Shown one piece after another: positions 13,286 to 25,100 of a stretch of 64,000 bases of DNA (position 1 is its first letter; every line of letters begins with the position of its first letter). Origin of the DNA: Echinostoma caproni (lineage: Eukaryota; Platyhelminthes; Trematoda; Plagiorchiida; Echinostomatidae). The position numbers and the translations under genes are program-made. The DNA is taken from contig UZAN01040525.1 of assembly GCA_900618425.1 (NCBI GenBank), positions 1 to 64,000 on the forward strand, read 5' to 3'. The notes below the pieces were generated by a model. It was given only the letters and a program-made list of their open reading frames with translations. It made no database searches and was not told where the DNA came from.

Positions 13286-15884
13286 AATTCTGAATACTCC
13301 TATTGCTTTTGCCAAAGCGTAAGCACTATTTCGCAAACTTGTTTGATTAAGTCAAATGACCAAATGGATACACAAAACAGAGCGCCATGGCTCAGATAGA
13401 ACATAGAACTAACCCCAAACCCATGAAAACAAAGCAACACGGAGTTTGCAAGTTCCGAATTCAGAGTTCGCAAGGGACCGAAGAAGATAGAATACCGATG
13501 CACATTTTTAGTCGCAGCTAGAGCTATACTCTTATGCGAAAGAAAACCATTTAGTTAAGGGCATAGTTAACTCTTAAATAGGACAGAGAAGTTGAGATCT
13601 ATTGCTTGCACAATTTCTAGGACAGCGTGATTAGAGTGAAACTGAAACTGGTTAGAGTGACACCGATTTTTTGTTACAGAAGATACTCACCCGGCCAATG
13701 TTAGCACATAATTATTCTCTGAATGTTGGAAAGATTCTCTGTCTTTTAGAGGGAGAGATTTAGCATCTGAGGTTATAGAAGTGTTCAGAAGATATTATCA
13801 TGAAAACGGTTTTTGATACACAGGATGTTTTGCTAATGATTTGATTAAGGTCAATCAAGCTATGGTTGCTTATATGCTTTCCCAGTAGGAATCGATAAAT
13901 ACCCGAAAGAACCACACGTAGAGTGAAGTTCAAAAGGTTGAAAATAATTAGTTGTGTTTCAATTAAAATCCACAAAACGTCCGACGATTATCAAAATTTC
14001 TTTATGGGATTGAAATCATATTTTTTGAACTCGTTTAACTACGAAAGTAACCAAGTTGAACACCATAACCAAGGTTTGATGGGATGCATCCAATTTTAAA
14101 GTCCTTCAGTATTGTAATGATCTTGGTATCTTGCCATTGGGATTCATCGTCCTTCCATTTGATCTCTTTTAGGTGTTGCCAGTCAGACCTGCTTCGGAGT
14201 AACCTTTCTGTCCGTCGACGATTTCAGCTCACAATGAGACGTGCCTAACATATTTTCGGCCCCTGTATTCGTTCCTAGGGGACAGCCTAGAGATCGAAAA
14301 TTTCTTCTGCCTTCCTGTAAGATAGTTGGTAATTTTACAGCTGTCTATGATGTACTCATTGGCTACAAACTCACCGATAATCGGGGTCGTGTGGGGGGAA
14401 ATGAAGTTGTATATATGTGACTTGCTGTCATTTGCTAGAACTGAAGTCATATCCTCCTGTCTTTATTTATGTACATATGGCTCTTATCTTTGGTCGGTAA
14501 AGTGGTTGACGTGCAAAACTACCAACCGCCCAATCTGCAGTGCAACTTGATTTTTCCGAAACTGATGAGTGTAGCGTGACTTCAGTTACTAACAATAAAC
14601 TTCAAAACTTTCTCAAAAAGAGGAGGGGGGGTGACAACAACGTTGTTGAACTGATCATGGAGTTGAGTTGATGCGGACTAGTCCGGCCTTCTTAAAGAAC
14701 GGTTTTCAGAATTCTCTAATTGGTTCCCCGATAGCCCAGCCAACTTGATCATAAGTAAAAACGCTGCTGCTTCTCCTGTTACTGCTGCCGTTGGTGACAT
14801 CTCCAACCTGATGCATCGGGGAAATGTGCAAAACACTCTCAGTTGGTGAGGAACAGAATTGACTGAAAAACCTCAGATTAGCATTTGATTTCTACCTGTA
14901 TCGTCGTCGATACTATAAAACAACAACCCATTCGACCAGTTTTCTTATTTTGAGGCATAGGTTCCTACGATCCATTTTTCCATCAGCCAAAACATTTTGA
15001 TTATATAAGTCAATAAAATTTAATTGACATGCACGATCGGACTGCTAAATGGGAACAGTTAATGAATGATATCTAAACTTTCAGCCTTTACTAGTTCAAC
15101 TTACGTCCTTCCATAAAATCAACTTATATGATCATTTTATTGTGCAACACGCAGAGAACAACCTGCTTGACTTCCATGTTTGAAACAATTGGATAAGGAT
15201 GGACGCAACTTCACAGATTTACTGATCAGTGAATGATTCATTCCAGATTAGTGTTTCACAGCTGGGGAACATTGGTGATCGCTTGCTCTCGAATAATCAC
15301 TCAACACACAATTCGCGATCTAAGTGTTTATTGCTACTTGAAAGACCTATCACAATTACAGACCATTTGCGGTTCAAGTTTTTGATGCGAGACACCCTTA
15401 AACGAATGAAACACTTGTTTTTTTGTGGCGCCACTATCAGCTCGCCTACGATCACCACTCCACATAACTTATATTTGTCGTGTATCGCACCAAACTGACC
15501 CAGTTATACTGTAGACAATTTGGACATTGTGTCGCTGCTGTATTACTCTGTGAAAGAACAGTATTTTTTTACTGAATAAATGGAGTTATTTTGAACATTT
15601 TTTTCTTTCTTTATATAACGGGAATATTCTATGGATAAGTGTACCTAACATCTACATATTTCACTCATTCAAAATAACATAAGCATCAAATTAGAAATTG
15701 AAAGGATAATAATTCTACAGATTTAAACCGTACAATTTTTTACTAATTTAACTATAGACACCGGCCCCCAATTGATCGTTTTTCCCACACACTGTCCCTC
15801 TGTTTTCTGAGTCAGACTTTGACTAATCAAATGCGTGCACGAATCATATCAACGCGACCAAACTTTAAGTATTCTGTGTGTATT
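13286..15884. other. No gene seen
   Basis: Nothing recognisable apart from a short G-rich run near 14625. Confidence 0.5.
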
Positions 15885-15962
15885 TTATGGCATCCTTTGC
15901 TTGATCGTTTCTCTCTTCCTGAAAACTGTATCATTGTTTATTCAATAAAAGGAAGTAAAATA
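15885..15962 (+). mobile_element. Second short-element family, 3' tail only
   Basis: The tail CATCCTTTGCTTGATCG, TCTTCCTGAAAACTG, TATTCAATAAAAGGAAGTAA matches the 3' end of the 59.5 kb copy nearly base for base. The upstream promoter part is decayed beyond recognition. Confidence 0.6.
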
Positions 15963-18961
15963 AGAAGACAAAAAGAGTTCAATGAGTTCACACTGGAATA
16001 ATATACGAATCTTTTATTCATTTTATATGTTATCGACAGGAAAAACTGTATATGGTGCGTGACAAAGATTTTGGAGAAAGGGTTTCTGTTTATAGCTATT
16101 AAATTGTTCTCACTCACAAAGGCAGCTCTTGCCATTCATATCACTACACACATTTTTCTGTTGCATGAAACGATGCGAATGTCACGTTCTTTCCAAGCGG
16201 ACTACCGTCAGCAGTACGGTCTCGAAACACTTCCGGTATAAACTTGCATGGCTGAAATATTTTTTATTGTACAATGCAGTGTGATATGCGGAAAAAGAGA
16301 GCAATAATACGGGTATGAAAACCGTCATCCCACACAGTAAGTTGAATAGGACAAACGAAAAAACCAAACACTTAAATTGGACAGATGTCTTGCGTGTCAC
16401 CTATGTGTGAAGACCATCGACTTATTGACCGACAGGTAAACACGTACAATTGGATTCCAACCACCATGATGTTTTTCATCACTACGTGTCCATTTACGGA
16501 ATTTCACGGTTCATTTATCCCTTGTTACTATATAGGCTGTACAATGAGAATAGCTGTAAAGCCTGGCTTACATTAGCACTAATGAACATTCATCTCCTTC
16601 AATTATGCAACTGGGTTGCCGAGCATTCATCATCGATTAATCAAATGGTTGCGTAAATAAAATTCTGTGATGGTTGCTGTCGAATGCACACCATTCCGGA
16701 CATCAGTCGTGGAATTTTATCCTGTTCAGACCGTGCTTCGTTTTAAGGCAGACAGAGAGAATTGTGAAGTGAAACGAACTTATTGCTAGTTTTGATCAAT
16801 GCAATTTTTAGCGGTGACAATGTGTCCAGTGTTCCCAGTTTGGTAATGCCTTAAACCTCTATAGTGTACGTGTTATGCGCTTTTACAATGACTTGTATTC
16901 TAAATGCCGGTATGAAATCAATAACCGGAAGTTTGACATGTGTATACTCCCCTGTGATGACTCATTGATGTTCCATAACCAGGCCGATGCTAGAAGTCCC
17001 ATTTTCCGTCAGGTGTCATGGAAAGAATGTTCCCCAAAGAAAACCGGTTAGGTAGTCTACTGTGTGAAAACTATTGGACGTCCGCACTTCACAATTTAGT
17101 TGGCCTAAAAAGAGAAAAACTGCGATTACACACCTTTTTCACGATTAACACACGCTTAAATAAAAAGCATCTTTTTCTGTGTGTAGACTCTTTTCTAAAC
17201 ATCAAACTGCCCATAAGTAGTGCGTTCTTTTTAACGGTACTTGTCTTCCAGCCCTGTTTTTGTGCGTTTCTGCTCCCTCATCGGACATAGCACAAGGACA
17301 GAATCAAACCACAGCTTGTTACGGGAAGACTAGTCGGACTGAAGTACGTGTGACGAACAGTTAAACATTCCGCAATTGGAATAAATCATCACAACATGGC
17401 GCCAGTCGAAGACATATTTCATTCCATTCTGACATCTATTCCTGTCATCAGTGTACCACTATCCACATGAATGATTTATTGGTGCATTGCTTGCTGCTCC
17501 AAAATAAGCTCATCCACAGGGGAACATTGAAATATTCTTTACCCGGAACAATTCGGATTGTTTTGCACTGTGCATTTGTTTGAGTTTACATCAAGGTACG
17601 GTTGGAGAAACCAGATAATCTGTTTGGTAAAGCCTCCCCATGAACTTTGAAAGTCCCGGGACACTAAAAATAATGCAAAATCTCATTAAGGCGAATAGAT
17701 TGCTGATCAGATTTTTAATGTTTCTAACTAATGGTTGAACAAAAATTAACTTGGAAAGATTACTTGTTGAAACTATACCAGATTCAAATGAACGGTTCAT
17801 GAAGAATACACTGCATCTGTAAAACGTTTACAAAAATAGGATTCACAAATGAACAAATTTAGAGACAGAACCCATTCACACAGCCGTGTATGATAACCGG
17901 CGCAGAAAAGACAACACTGGGCAAACATTGAAAACAACATTTCCAAACAGTACCGAATAAACTAGCGTCCATTGAATATTACTCTTGTCACAGAAGAACA
18001 ACTTGTATGATTGACTTGTCGTTTCACACGTATTCACTTGTTCCTTAAACGTCCTATTAGAAAATTATCCAGTTATGTGAACCTCTAGATTTTATGCAAT
18101 GATTTAGGCAATCAAGGTTAAGTAATGGTTATTTGCTGTTTTAGTACTGTAATGAATTGCGATTAACTGTAATTTTCGTTTTTTTGCTCGGTTCAAACTC
18201 AGTGCCGTCTTTTTTCGTTTACACGTGTTCTGTGCATGTGGATGGCCAATTATTTGAAATCGGATGTGAGCTGGGACCCACCTACAGCTGGTCGTCTTCC
18301 TCAATCCCACATCTTCCTATACACATCTTAATTGACTGCAGTCTTTGTCCCGAACCGGACCTTGTAGTTCTGGTAAATTAAGGGAAATCCAAGACACGAT
18401 TGTGGATGATTGAAAAAGTGACTTGGGCGTGTCAGGATGTCATTCACGCTACATATTTTGAAACTGTTCAACGTCGGTAGCACTGACGGGTTACTGATTA
18501 CTAGAAAAACTGATTTTTGTTCATCAAAACAGGATTTATTCGTCATTGTTTTCAGTAATTAAAGTGAGAGATCTGCTTAGATTCTAGTTGGTTCAGCTTG
18601 TGGCTGAGTAGGCTGTTCACCTTCATCTCGAAAGGTGCAGGGAACTAAGTAAAACTTTCCTCACGGTTATTGCACTGGAACGCCAAACCTTTGGCAAATT
18701 CTTCGTAGGAATTATGATAAATAGTTTAGTCAAAAGTATGCATATACATATATTGATCGAACTCGTGCAACGCCCCGATTTTCATCCATTTTTTCTCTCA
18801 ACTTCTAATGTTTCGAATTTCATTCGCGGGATCGAAAATTGTATTGCCCCATATCCGACGTAACACTTTTGTTGTAATATCCACTCCATTTAGGCGACGG
18901 ATTTTGGTGCATCAGTTGAGAAATAACAAAGCCTTAGTAAAAACATAATAGGAATTTAAAT
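15963..18961. other. No gene seen
   Basis: Nothing recognisable. Open frames are 60-90 codons and carry no motifs. Confidence 0.5.
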
Positions 18962-19034
18962 GGGATGGAAATTTTTGTGATAACCAACAAAGAGTACTGG
19001 ACAGCCGTTTTGTCCTATTCCACCATCTAAATTG
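18962..19034 (-). mobile_element. Hammerhead short element, 3' half (subfamily 2, minus copy)
   Basis: On the minus strand this reads GGACAAAACGGCTGTCC, then AGTACTCTTTGTTGGTTATC and a tail matching the plus copy that starts 36 bases further on. The CTGANGA half of the ribozyme is missing and GAAA has become AAAA, so it is dead. With the next copy it forms an inverted pair. Confidence 0.7.
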
Positions 19035-19069
19035 GTTGAGTCATTCGCACAAGGAGATAACCATCGACC

Positions 19070-19235
19070 ATGTAGCTCAATAGTACGGGTTTGAAGTTCC
19101 AGCCCGAAGAATCGCGGTTCAAGTCCTGACAGGGACACAAATCTTACGCACTGCTGACGAGTCCCCAAACAGGACGAAACAGCTGTCCAGTGCTCTTTGT
19201 TGGTTATCAGAAATATTTTCATCGCATTTAAATGC
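19070..19235 (+). mobile_element. Hammerhead-bearing tRNA-derived short element, best copy (subfamily 2)
   Basis: A box TAGCTCAATAG (19073-19083) and B box GGTTCAAGTCC (19116-19126) have tRNA-like spacing. They are followed by a complete hammerhead ribozyme (19148-19193) and a tail reading CTCTTTGTTGGTTATCAG. The same order appears on the minus strand at 52105-52262. The A and B boxes would form an internal RNA polymerase III promoter. No protein is encoded, so movement would need enzymes from another element. Confidence 0.8.
19148..19193 (+). ncRNA. Hammerhead self-cleaving ribozyme, all core bases intact
   Basis: Stem I GCACTG (19148-19153) pairs perfectly with CAGTGC (19188-19193). Core CTGACGA is at 19154-19160. 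Stem II GTCC (19161-19164) pairs with GGAC (19172-19175). Core GAAA (19176-19179) follows; its last A begins stem III, ACA/TGT around a two-base loop, and the cleavage triplet ends at C19187. The match to the hammerhead consensus CUGANGA/GAAA/UH is complete. The very short stem III suggests weak cleavage as a monomer and possible action as a dimer, as known for short-stem-III hammerheads of this kind. Confidence 0.8.
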
Positions 19236-19269
19236 ATACAAGTAGGGGGGAATTGAAGATCTCTCCAGG

Positions 19270-19305
19270 AAGTGAGACCCATAACCAACATCATCAGCAG
19301 TGCCT
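19270..19305 (-). mobile_element. Internally deleted hammerhead-element fragment
   Basis: The minus strand reads GGCACTGCTGATGATG followed at once by TTGGTTATGG. The stem I/core part appears joined directly to the element tail, with the rest of the ribozyme lost. It would be a third copy in this cluster. The match is short. Confidence 0.35.
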
Positions 19306-19809
19306 GATACCTGTGAAAAAAACCGAATGGGCTAATCCAAACATTCACCATCTGAATTAAGAGTTTATTTATGAAGATAACTCAGTTGCAAAATACAGAT
19401 ACTTTGTACTTCCATTTTGCCCTTATTAATTTTTGGGGCACTGAATTCGATCCTTCGTCATGGTGATCACCAAATTGTCCGTCAAACAGCATTTTCTGCT
19501 TTCCTCTAATACATAATAAATCTTGGTCCCGGACGACTACTTTCAAGGTAGCCCACTTATCTCTGTTTTGGATACAGGTAAAAGTTTCGGTTATATTGGA
19601 ATCTCAACTACCGTGTGGTAACTGAATGAAGTCCATTATTACATGTATCACTTTCCGTTTGTATGACCAGTCACCATTCCATCGTTACCGGCTTGTTTGC
19701 AGTTTTTTGGCTGCCCATTTAGATGAAAAAGTAGGAGAAAGACAGCAAGGTTGTACGTAGAGTCGAAGAGAAAATAGAGAATTTCAGTAGACTATGGTTG
19801 CAAAGAAGT

Positions 19810-20330
19810 TGAGAAAATGCGCGAGTGCCTCTGTTTATGTCACTCAGCCATACCACTCATAGACCACTGGTTATAATGGTTCCGAGGTCCCGATCCAGGG
19901 AGCTTAATGCGACCTCTATGACCGAGTCTCGTCGTTGGGGCTTTCATTCCCTTATGTCAGGTATTATTTTGACCACCCTTGAGTTTTCTCCACTCACTAA
20001 CTTCCTCGGCAAACATTGTTGGTCGTGTGTAACACATACCCCAAACAACGTAATCTATGGAGGTAGACTACTTGCTTCAATGGGCGACCGCTGTTATCTA
20101 GAACTCTGTACTTAGCCTCAGCATTGCTCGTCCGGTTGCTCCACCAGATTCGTGTAGTACTGCGAAGACAGCGGTGTTCAAAATCCGACAGTCTATGTTT
20201 ATCCTGTTTTCTTAATGGCTACGTTTCTGCGCTATGTAGCAGAACTGTATAGCTGCTACAGTATACACTCGACTCTTTATGGACTGCCGGATGTCGCCGA
20301 GGCACCCTCGAAGTCTGAATATTTACATAT
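19810..20330 (-). mobile_element. Decayed non-LTR retrotransposon, reverse transcriptase C-terminal region of a second type
   Basis: Read on the minus strand, the DNA encodes in shifting frames the tail typical of a common flatworm non-LTR element. GDIRQSIKSRVYT comes first, then VLLHSAET with the next Trp codon turned into TAG, then DFEHRCLRSTTRIWWSNR, TSNAEAKYRVLDNSGR, LHRLRCLGYVLHTTNN, and finally KLPGSGPRNHYNQW. Family members usually read SVLLYGSETWPLR, FDHRCLR, RVSNAEVRRRVLG and LHRLRWLGHVLR. At least one frameshift and several stops show an old dead copy. The clade cannot be fixed from this part alone. It differs from the CR1-like copy at 31.9 kb. Confidence 0.8.
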
Positions 20331-21816
20331 ATAAAACATTCTATGCTGAATGATGGTTCGTAGGTTACGTCAAAAACTTATACGAGGAGCTAAATCATTG
20401 AATCCTCATCAATTTTCTGTCATAGATGCGATTATGGGAACGCAGATAAATGACCTTGAATTGAAGGCTTTCATAAATTACCTTAAAGAGTTCTCTCGAG
20501 AGGGCATATGAGTTGCCTCAGTCACCAGTCATTTTGCCTACCTGCGAAACAGCAGAATCTACTCTTGAGGGAATCGGTCGAATCAACAACTTTGCAATTA
20601 TTCGCTTTTAATATTGCTTAAAGGTACGCCATTTCGCCATGCACGCACGCATCATCAAAAACTATCTTAATTTCATCATACCATGGTTGAATATTGCTCT
20701 GTTGTGTATGCCAGATCTACAGGGGATTGATCATATTATTTGCTTTATTTACCCGCATATCAAACGATCGACTGAGAAGATACTTCTGACAGTGTCCTTT
20801 AATTTACATTCATGGACTTAATGAATCAATCGAAGAAGTATTCGCATCCCGGTGCGTCCAAGCAGGTCGATTTTAAAGATACAGTGTTTGGATGTTGTCT
20901 GCTTACAAATACAGTAGGGTTCGTTTTATCCAAATAGCATAATAACAATTATTCATCTTTTGTATACAATAATCTAAACTGTGGAACAAAACGAAAATAA
21001 AAATCTTGCTTTTATTTCTTTTCTGCACAAAAATAAATTTATTGATATACATTTAATAAAAATTCAAAAGGATATCAAACTGGTCTCCTGCTCATTATGA
21101 GCCAATCAGTCAGGCGTCATTTGTGATTCCGTTTTTCCAGCGCACAACATTGACGCACACGTGATTGTGCCGCTTCGTAAAAGCTCGTTTTATCTATGGT
21201 GGTTTAGAAAATTTTCTCTTTTCTATTCTTTGCCCATCTGCCAAAGTTTGTTAGATTTTTATGGCACGCTTTCGCCTGACACGACTGAAAAGTTGTCCGC
21301 TTACTATAAATCATTTTTTGTTGTTTTCCATGTTACCTGCTTCACATCTGTGTGACTAAAAGGAAGAAAACAGCAGACGGGCGGGCACGGAGTGATATTC
21401 ATATGGATCAACCGAACAGCCCGTGGTGAGATGCAAACTGGCGTAGTTCATAAATTTTGTCTATGAACCAAGAACTGTAATTGTGGTGGACAATGAACCA
21501 GAGAGAAAATAAAGTATTGTTTTCTCAGCCTCAACCTTTAGAGAATGAATGTGTGTGATCAAGCATGTTCAGTTAACAAGAATCTATGAGGCCGCGATAA
21601 ATTGATAGGGAAAGCAAGGTAAAGTATCAAGTTTATGGGACGAAGAGATTTTGTAGCTCTGATACCCTAGATGACGAGAGGACTCACGCAGGAATCATCT
21701 AGAATCGAAATCAAACGGTGTTACATCACAAATGGTTAGAAAGGAGTTGTTCGTGTATGTTTCTTTCAAAGGATATAGGGGATAAGTAATCCTGGAGCAG
21801 TGGTTATCAAAAGCCA
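20331..21816. other. No gene seen
   Basis: Lies between the non-LTR relic and the Penelope-like relic. The reverse transcriptase domain of the latter is not visible here. Confidence 0.45.
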
Positions 21817-22165
21817 TTGCCAACTGTTTACCAGCGGCGCATCTCATCGAAAACTAAGCCATTCATTGGTCAACAGCTTAAGGATAAATTGACTCATCAG
21901 TCCCAACCCTTTGTTCTATATACGTTTACGTACACTTGTAGTTCTCGTTCCATCGGGGCGTTTGTTCATGAGAATATCTGGATATTGTCCGGCCACTCTT
22001 CCAGAAGCGACAGTGAGCAGCCGGAACAGCTCAATCTTGTAACATCTGCTCGACAGTGAACAAAAGATTGACCCAGGAACATCATTTGCAAGTTTTATCA
22101 TAGCACCCATGAAATACACCAAAGGATAACGCAAGAAGATCCTGACAACTGCGGAATCCATAGTG
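21817..22165 (+). mobile_element. Penelope-like element remnant, GIY-YIG endonuclease region
   Basis: The plus strand encodes TKPFIGQQLKDKLTHQSQPF followed by VLYTFTYTCSSRSIGAF, which matches the layout of the Penelope-like GIY-YIG domain (usual form Y.FTC.C...YIGRT). The Tyr of YIG is now Ser and the following Arg is Ala, so the nuclease would be inactive. The match resumes one frame over as HLLDSEQKIDPGTSF (usual form HL.DTGH.VDP...F) and, past a stop, KKILTTAESIVL (usual form KIL..AEA..I). The copy therefore has at least one frameshift, one internal stop and lost catalytic residues. No reverse transcriptase part is seen upstream. Penelope-like elements are known to carry hammerhead ribozymes in their terminal repeats; none is seen next to this fragment. 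Confidence 0.7.
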
Positions 22166-25100
22166 TTGCACTAATGTGTTAGCATGAATACGAATCACTG
22201 TAAACGAGCATGTTCACCTTTTTTTGTTCTATTTGCATTGTGCTCTGTGCGACTGTTTAGACAATTAAAGCAAGGCAAAGAATCCACAGTAAATAGTAGG
22301 ATTATGAAACCGGAGTTGTGTAAGCAACGTAATCTGGTTCGAACGTTACTATTATCATGGCCACTGAAGTGAGTGGCTTATATTACCATTGGGCAACTCT
22401 TCCGTAGTCCTCCTCTCCTCCATTTCTGTCTTTTTTTCTTACGCATGTCTTATTCATTATTTACCACACTTTCACACCGTATCCACTTAACACTTTTACC
22501 TCGCTTTTCCTTATCAACTAATCGCGGCTTGTTGTCAACTGAACAGTTTGCACACACATGCATTTGGGAGCAGTTCAGATCTTGTATTTGTCTATCGACT
22601 AATCATGTAAATGACGGATTCAATATATCGAAGAGAAAGTTCTTCGCGTTTCTAAGTTGTTCTTTTGAATCAATTAGAATATCTAACGATTGACCTAAGA
22701 TTTACACTCAAACACCGAATGTGAGATGAGAGAACATGAGACTGGTTACGCTTATCATTTTATTCAATATAGAACTCTGAGTGTTGCCAACTCATGTGCT
22801 CTTATTTTATTTTCCGTCACAAGAAAAAAATTCAAACAGAGATAACACTGACCCGGGGCACGGAATGGCATAAAAAATGCAGTCGAATTGGTCAAATACA
22901 AAAATGAGTGCTACTTTGTTGGGCACGAGAATACCTAAAACTGACCGAAATGAATAAACGTGATATGCGAAAATGACAGCTCCCGGGTCGAATGACAGTA
23001 CAAGGAAACACAGAAGGAGCTTGACCATTTGATGAAACTTCGGGCAGACACACGCACAAACAAACTCTCAGTTAATAACAAGATAACTTGACTGGAGCAA
23101 AATTGGCAAGTGATTCAGTAGTTGCAAAAGTTTTTTCTCTTCCTTTTAGTTCACAGCAGACTTTTATTTCATTTATTGTTGGTTGCCATAGATACATCGT
23201 GATAAGTTCAGTGCTCGTGATCTTGCACCGAATTATAAAAACCTTCCCAAACTCATTCAAACACCAACACGTGTAGATTTTGCTTCAAGAGCGTAACACC
23301 TCATTCCATGATTTATGCATGAAAAAATAATATTGTATACAAAAGTTATGTTTACATGTATGTTAATATTAGTGCATAGATACCTTCGTCGAATGCTGAG
23401 TCGCTCAGTCATAGTTGGTACTGAACAGATATCCACGAGTTGTTCAATTTTCTATGGCTATAGTATTCCGACAAACAGACTTTTAACCATTAATACAACG
23501 TTTTGTTCGCCAAAAGACTATACGATAACATCCGTATGTATGTCGGTGAATAAATATAAAAACGTTCCGTATAGAGTTTATCACACGGTGGTGCATATAA
23601 TATACTGTTTAACAGAGATAAACGTTCGGAGTGATGGAACGGAACGGCACTGCGTGCACTTCACTGTCTATGTGGGTCTATCAATGAGTCCGCACACATC
23701 GATGATCCCGTAAAACTGTACACCCCCGAGCCGAGGCAAAAATAATCGGGACACTATAACATTTTCCCATTTAAATTCGGCAATAGAAAAATTGCGATCG
23801 TGGTTCCCGGTCCGTAGATCCTCATAGGATACCCGAAAAACAAACCGCCCCTCTTTTAAATGGGTTAAATAATAAAAACAGTATCAAAAATGTGTGGTTT
23901 ATGGTGTTTGTTCTGGCACGAATTGTTGTCATGGAGGCTAGTCGGATATTTGGCATACCTTATCCTCTCGATCAAAACAATTGGGCGAGCAGACTGTTTA
24001 GTTGCTAGTCATGAAAAAACGACATTTTTCATACTTGCTATTAGACAAAGCAGTAGGCCAGTTGATATTAAGCAGATCGCCAATAATTTTTCATCCACCT
24101 GTGACAAGTAGCTGGTTGTCTCATGCAAATGAGGAAGGCAACAAACAACGAAATCCACTACTCTCATTTATAGTCACCCCACGTGATGGCATCGTAGTCC
24201 ACAACAGTTGGACCTCACCAAACGAATGATTACACATTTTTGCTGGAGAGATATTAGAGGCACACCAAAACTGGTTTGCAGGTGCCTCGGCACTGGTAGA
24301 ATCGCCGCTACGTTTTTCAATCACTCAGCATAATAACGTTATTGATAATAATGTATGCTTTTACTTTCTTTTTATTGTTTATACAAATGTACAATAAACT
24401 TTGGAGAAGAAGGCAGTGTTCACACAAAAGCTGTCTGTAAAATTGCAGATAATGGGAACATGGGCATCGGTGAGGGGCTCGAACTCAGAAGCTCCAGGTC
24501 GCTATTTATATGACCTTGTATTTCAACCACTGTACTTCAGAATACAAATAAAAAGTTCGATAGTATGGTATATTTCAATGATTTAGAAATTAGCAATAAC
24601 TGAATATTCACTGATTTATCCTCATACACTAGCTAAGAATTTCAGGGTAATGTTTATTTTTATCTTAGAAGGTAAATGATGTTGCCCAGCATATATATAT
24701 TTATGGTTGCATCATATTAATTTGCATCCTTTATCAATACAATAAAATATGTCCGTTGGCTTCTATTTGCATAATTAGAATAGTTTGTATTTACGTAGCT
24801 TTAGGCCGTGTATTCAACAACACCAGGCAAGTAAAAATCTACCGTTCATTGTCCTGAAATGCAAACGCGTAGCCTCTTCGCTGTAATGATCTCCGAGTGC
24901 TGATTCACCACACCATCTCAGAAATGAATATGGTTGGAAAGTTCACTCAATGGAACAGTTGTGCATGTACTAGTTTGACGCACCCTGGTAGTGAACACAA
25001 TTCGGACTCCCATTCGTAAATTGGGGAGTAGCACCAAAATAAACCCTTTGGGAAGCAATGCGGAAGAAAATAATGGAATTTTTGGCCCGCTTCATAAATT

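Noticed and set aside
18956..19351. 131-codon open frame on the minus strand
   Set aside because: It runs through the hammerhead short elements; the frame is an accident of repeat sequence.
23315..23713. 132-codon open frame on the plus strand
   Set aside because: Lengths near 130 codons are expected once or twice by chance at this base composition; no motif is seen.
24465..24500. GAGGGGCTCGAACTC, similar to a B box word
   Set aside because: It stands alone without an A box, and its flanks match no other copy.
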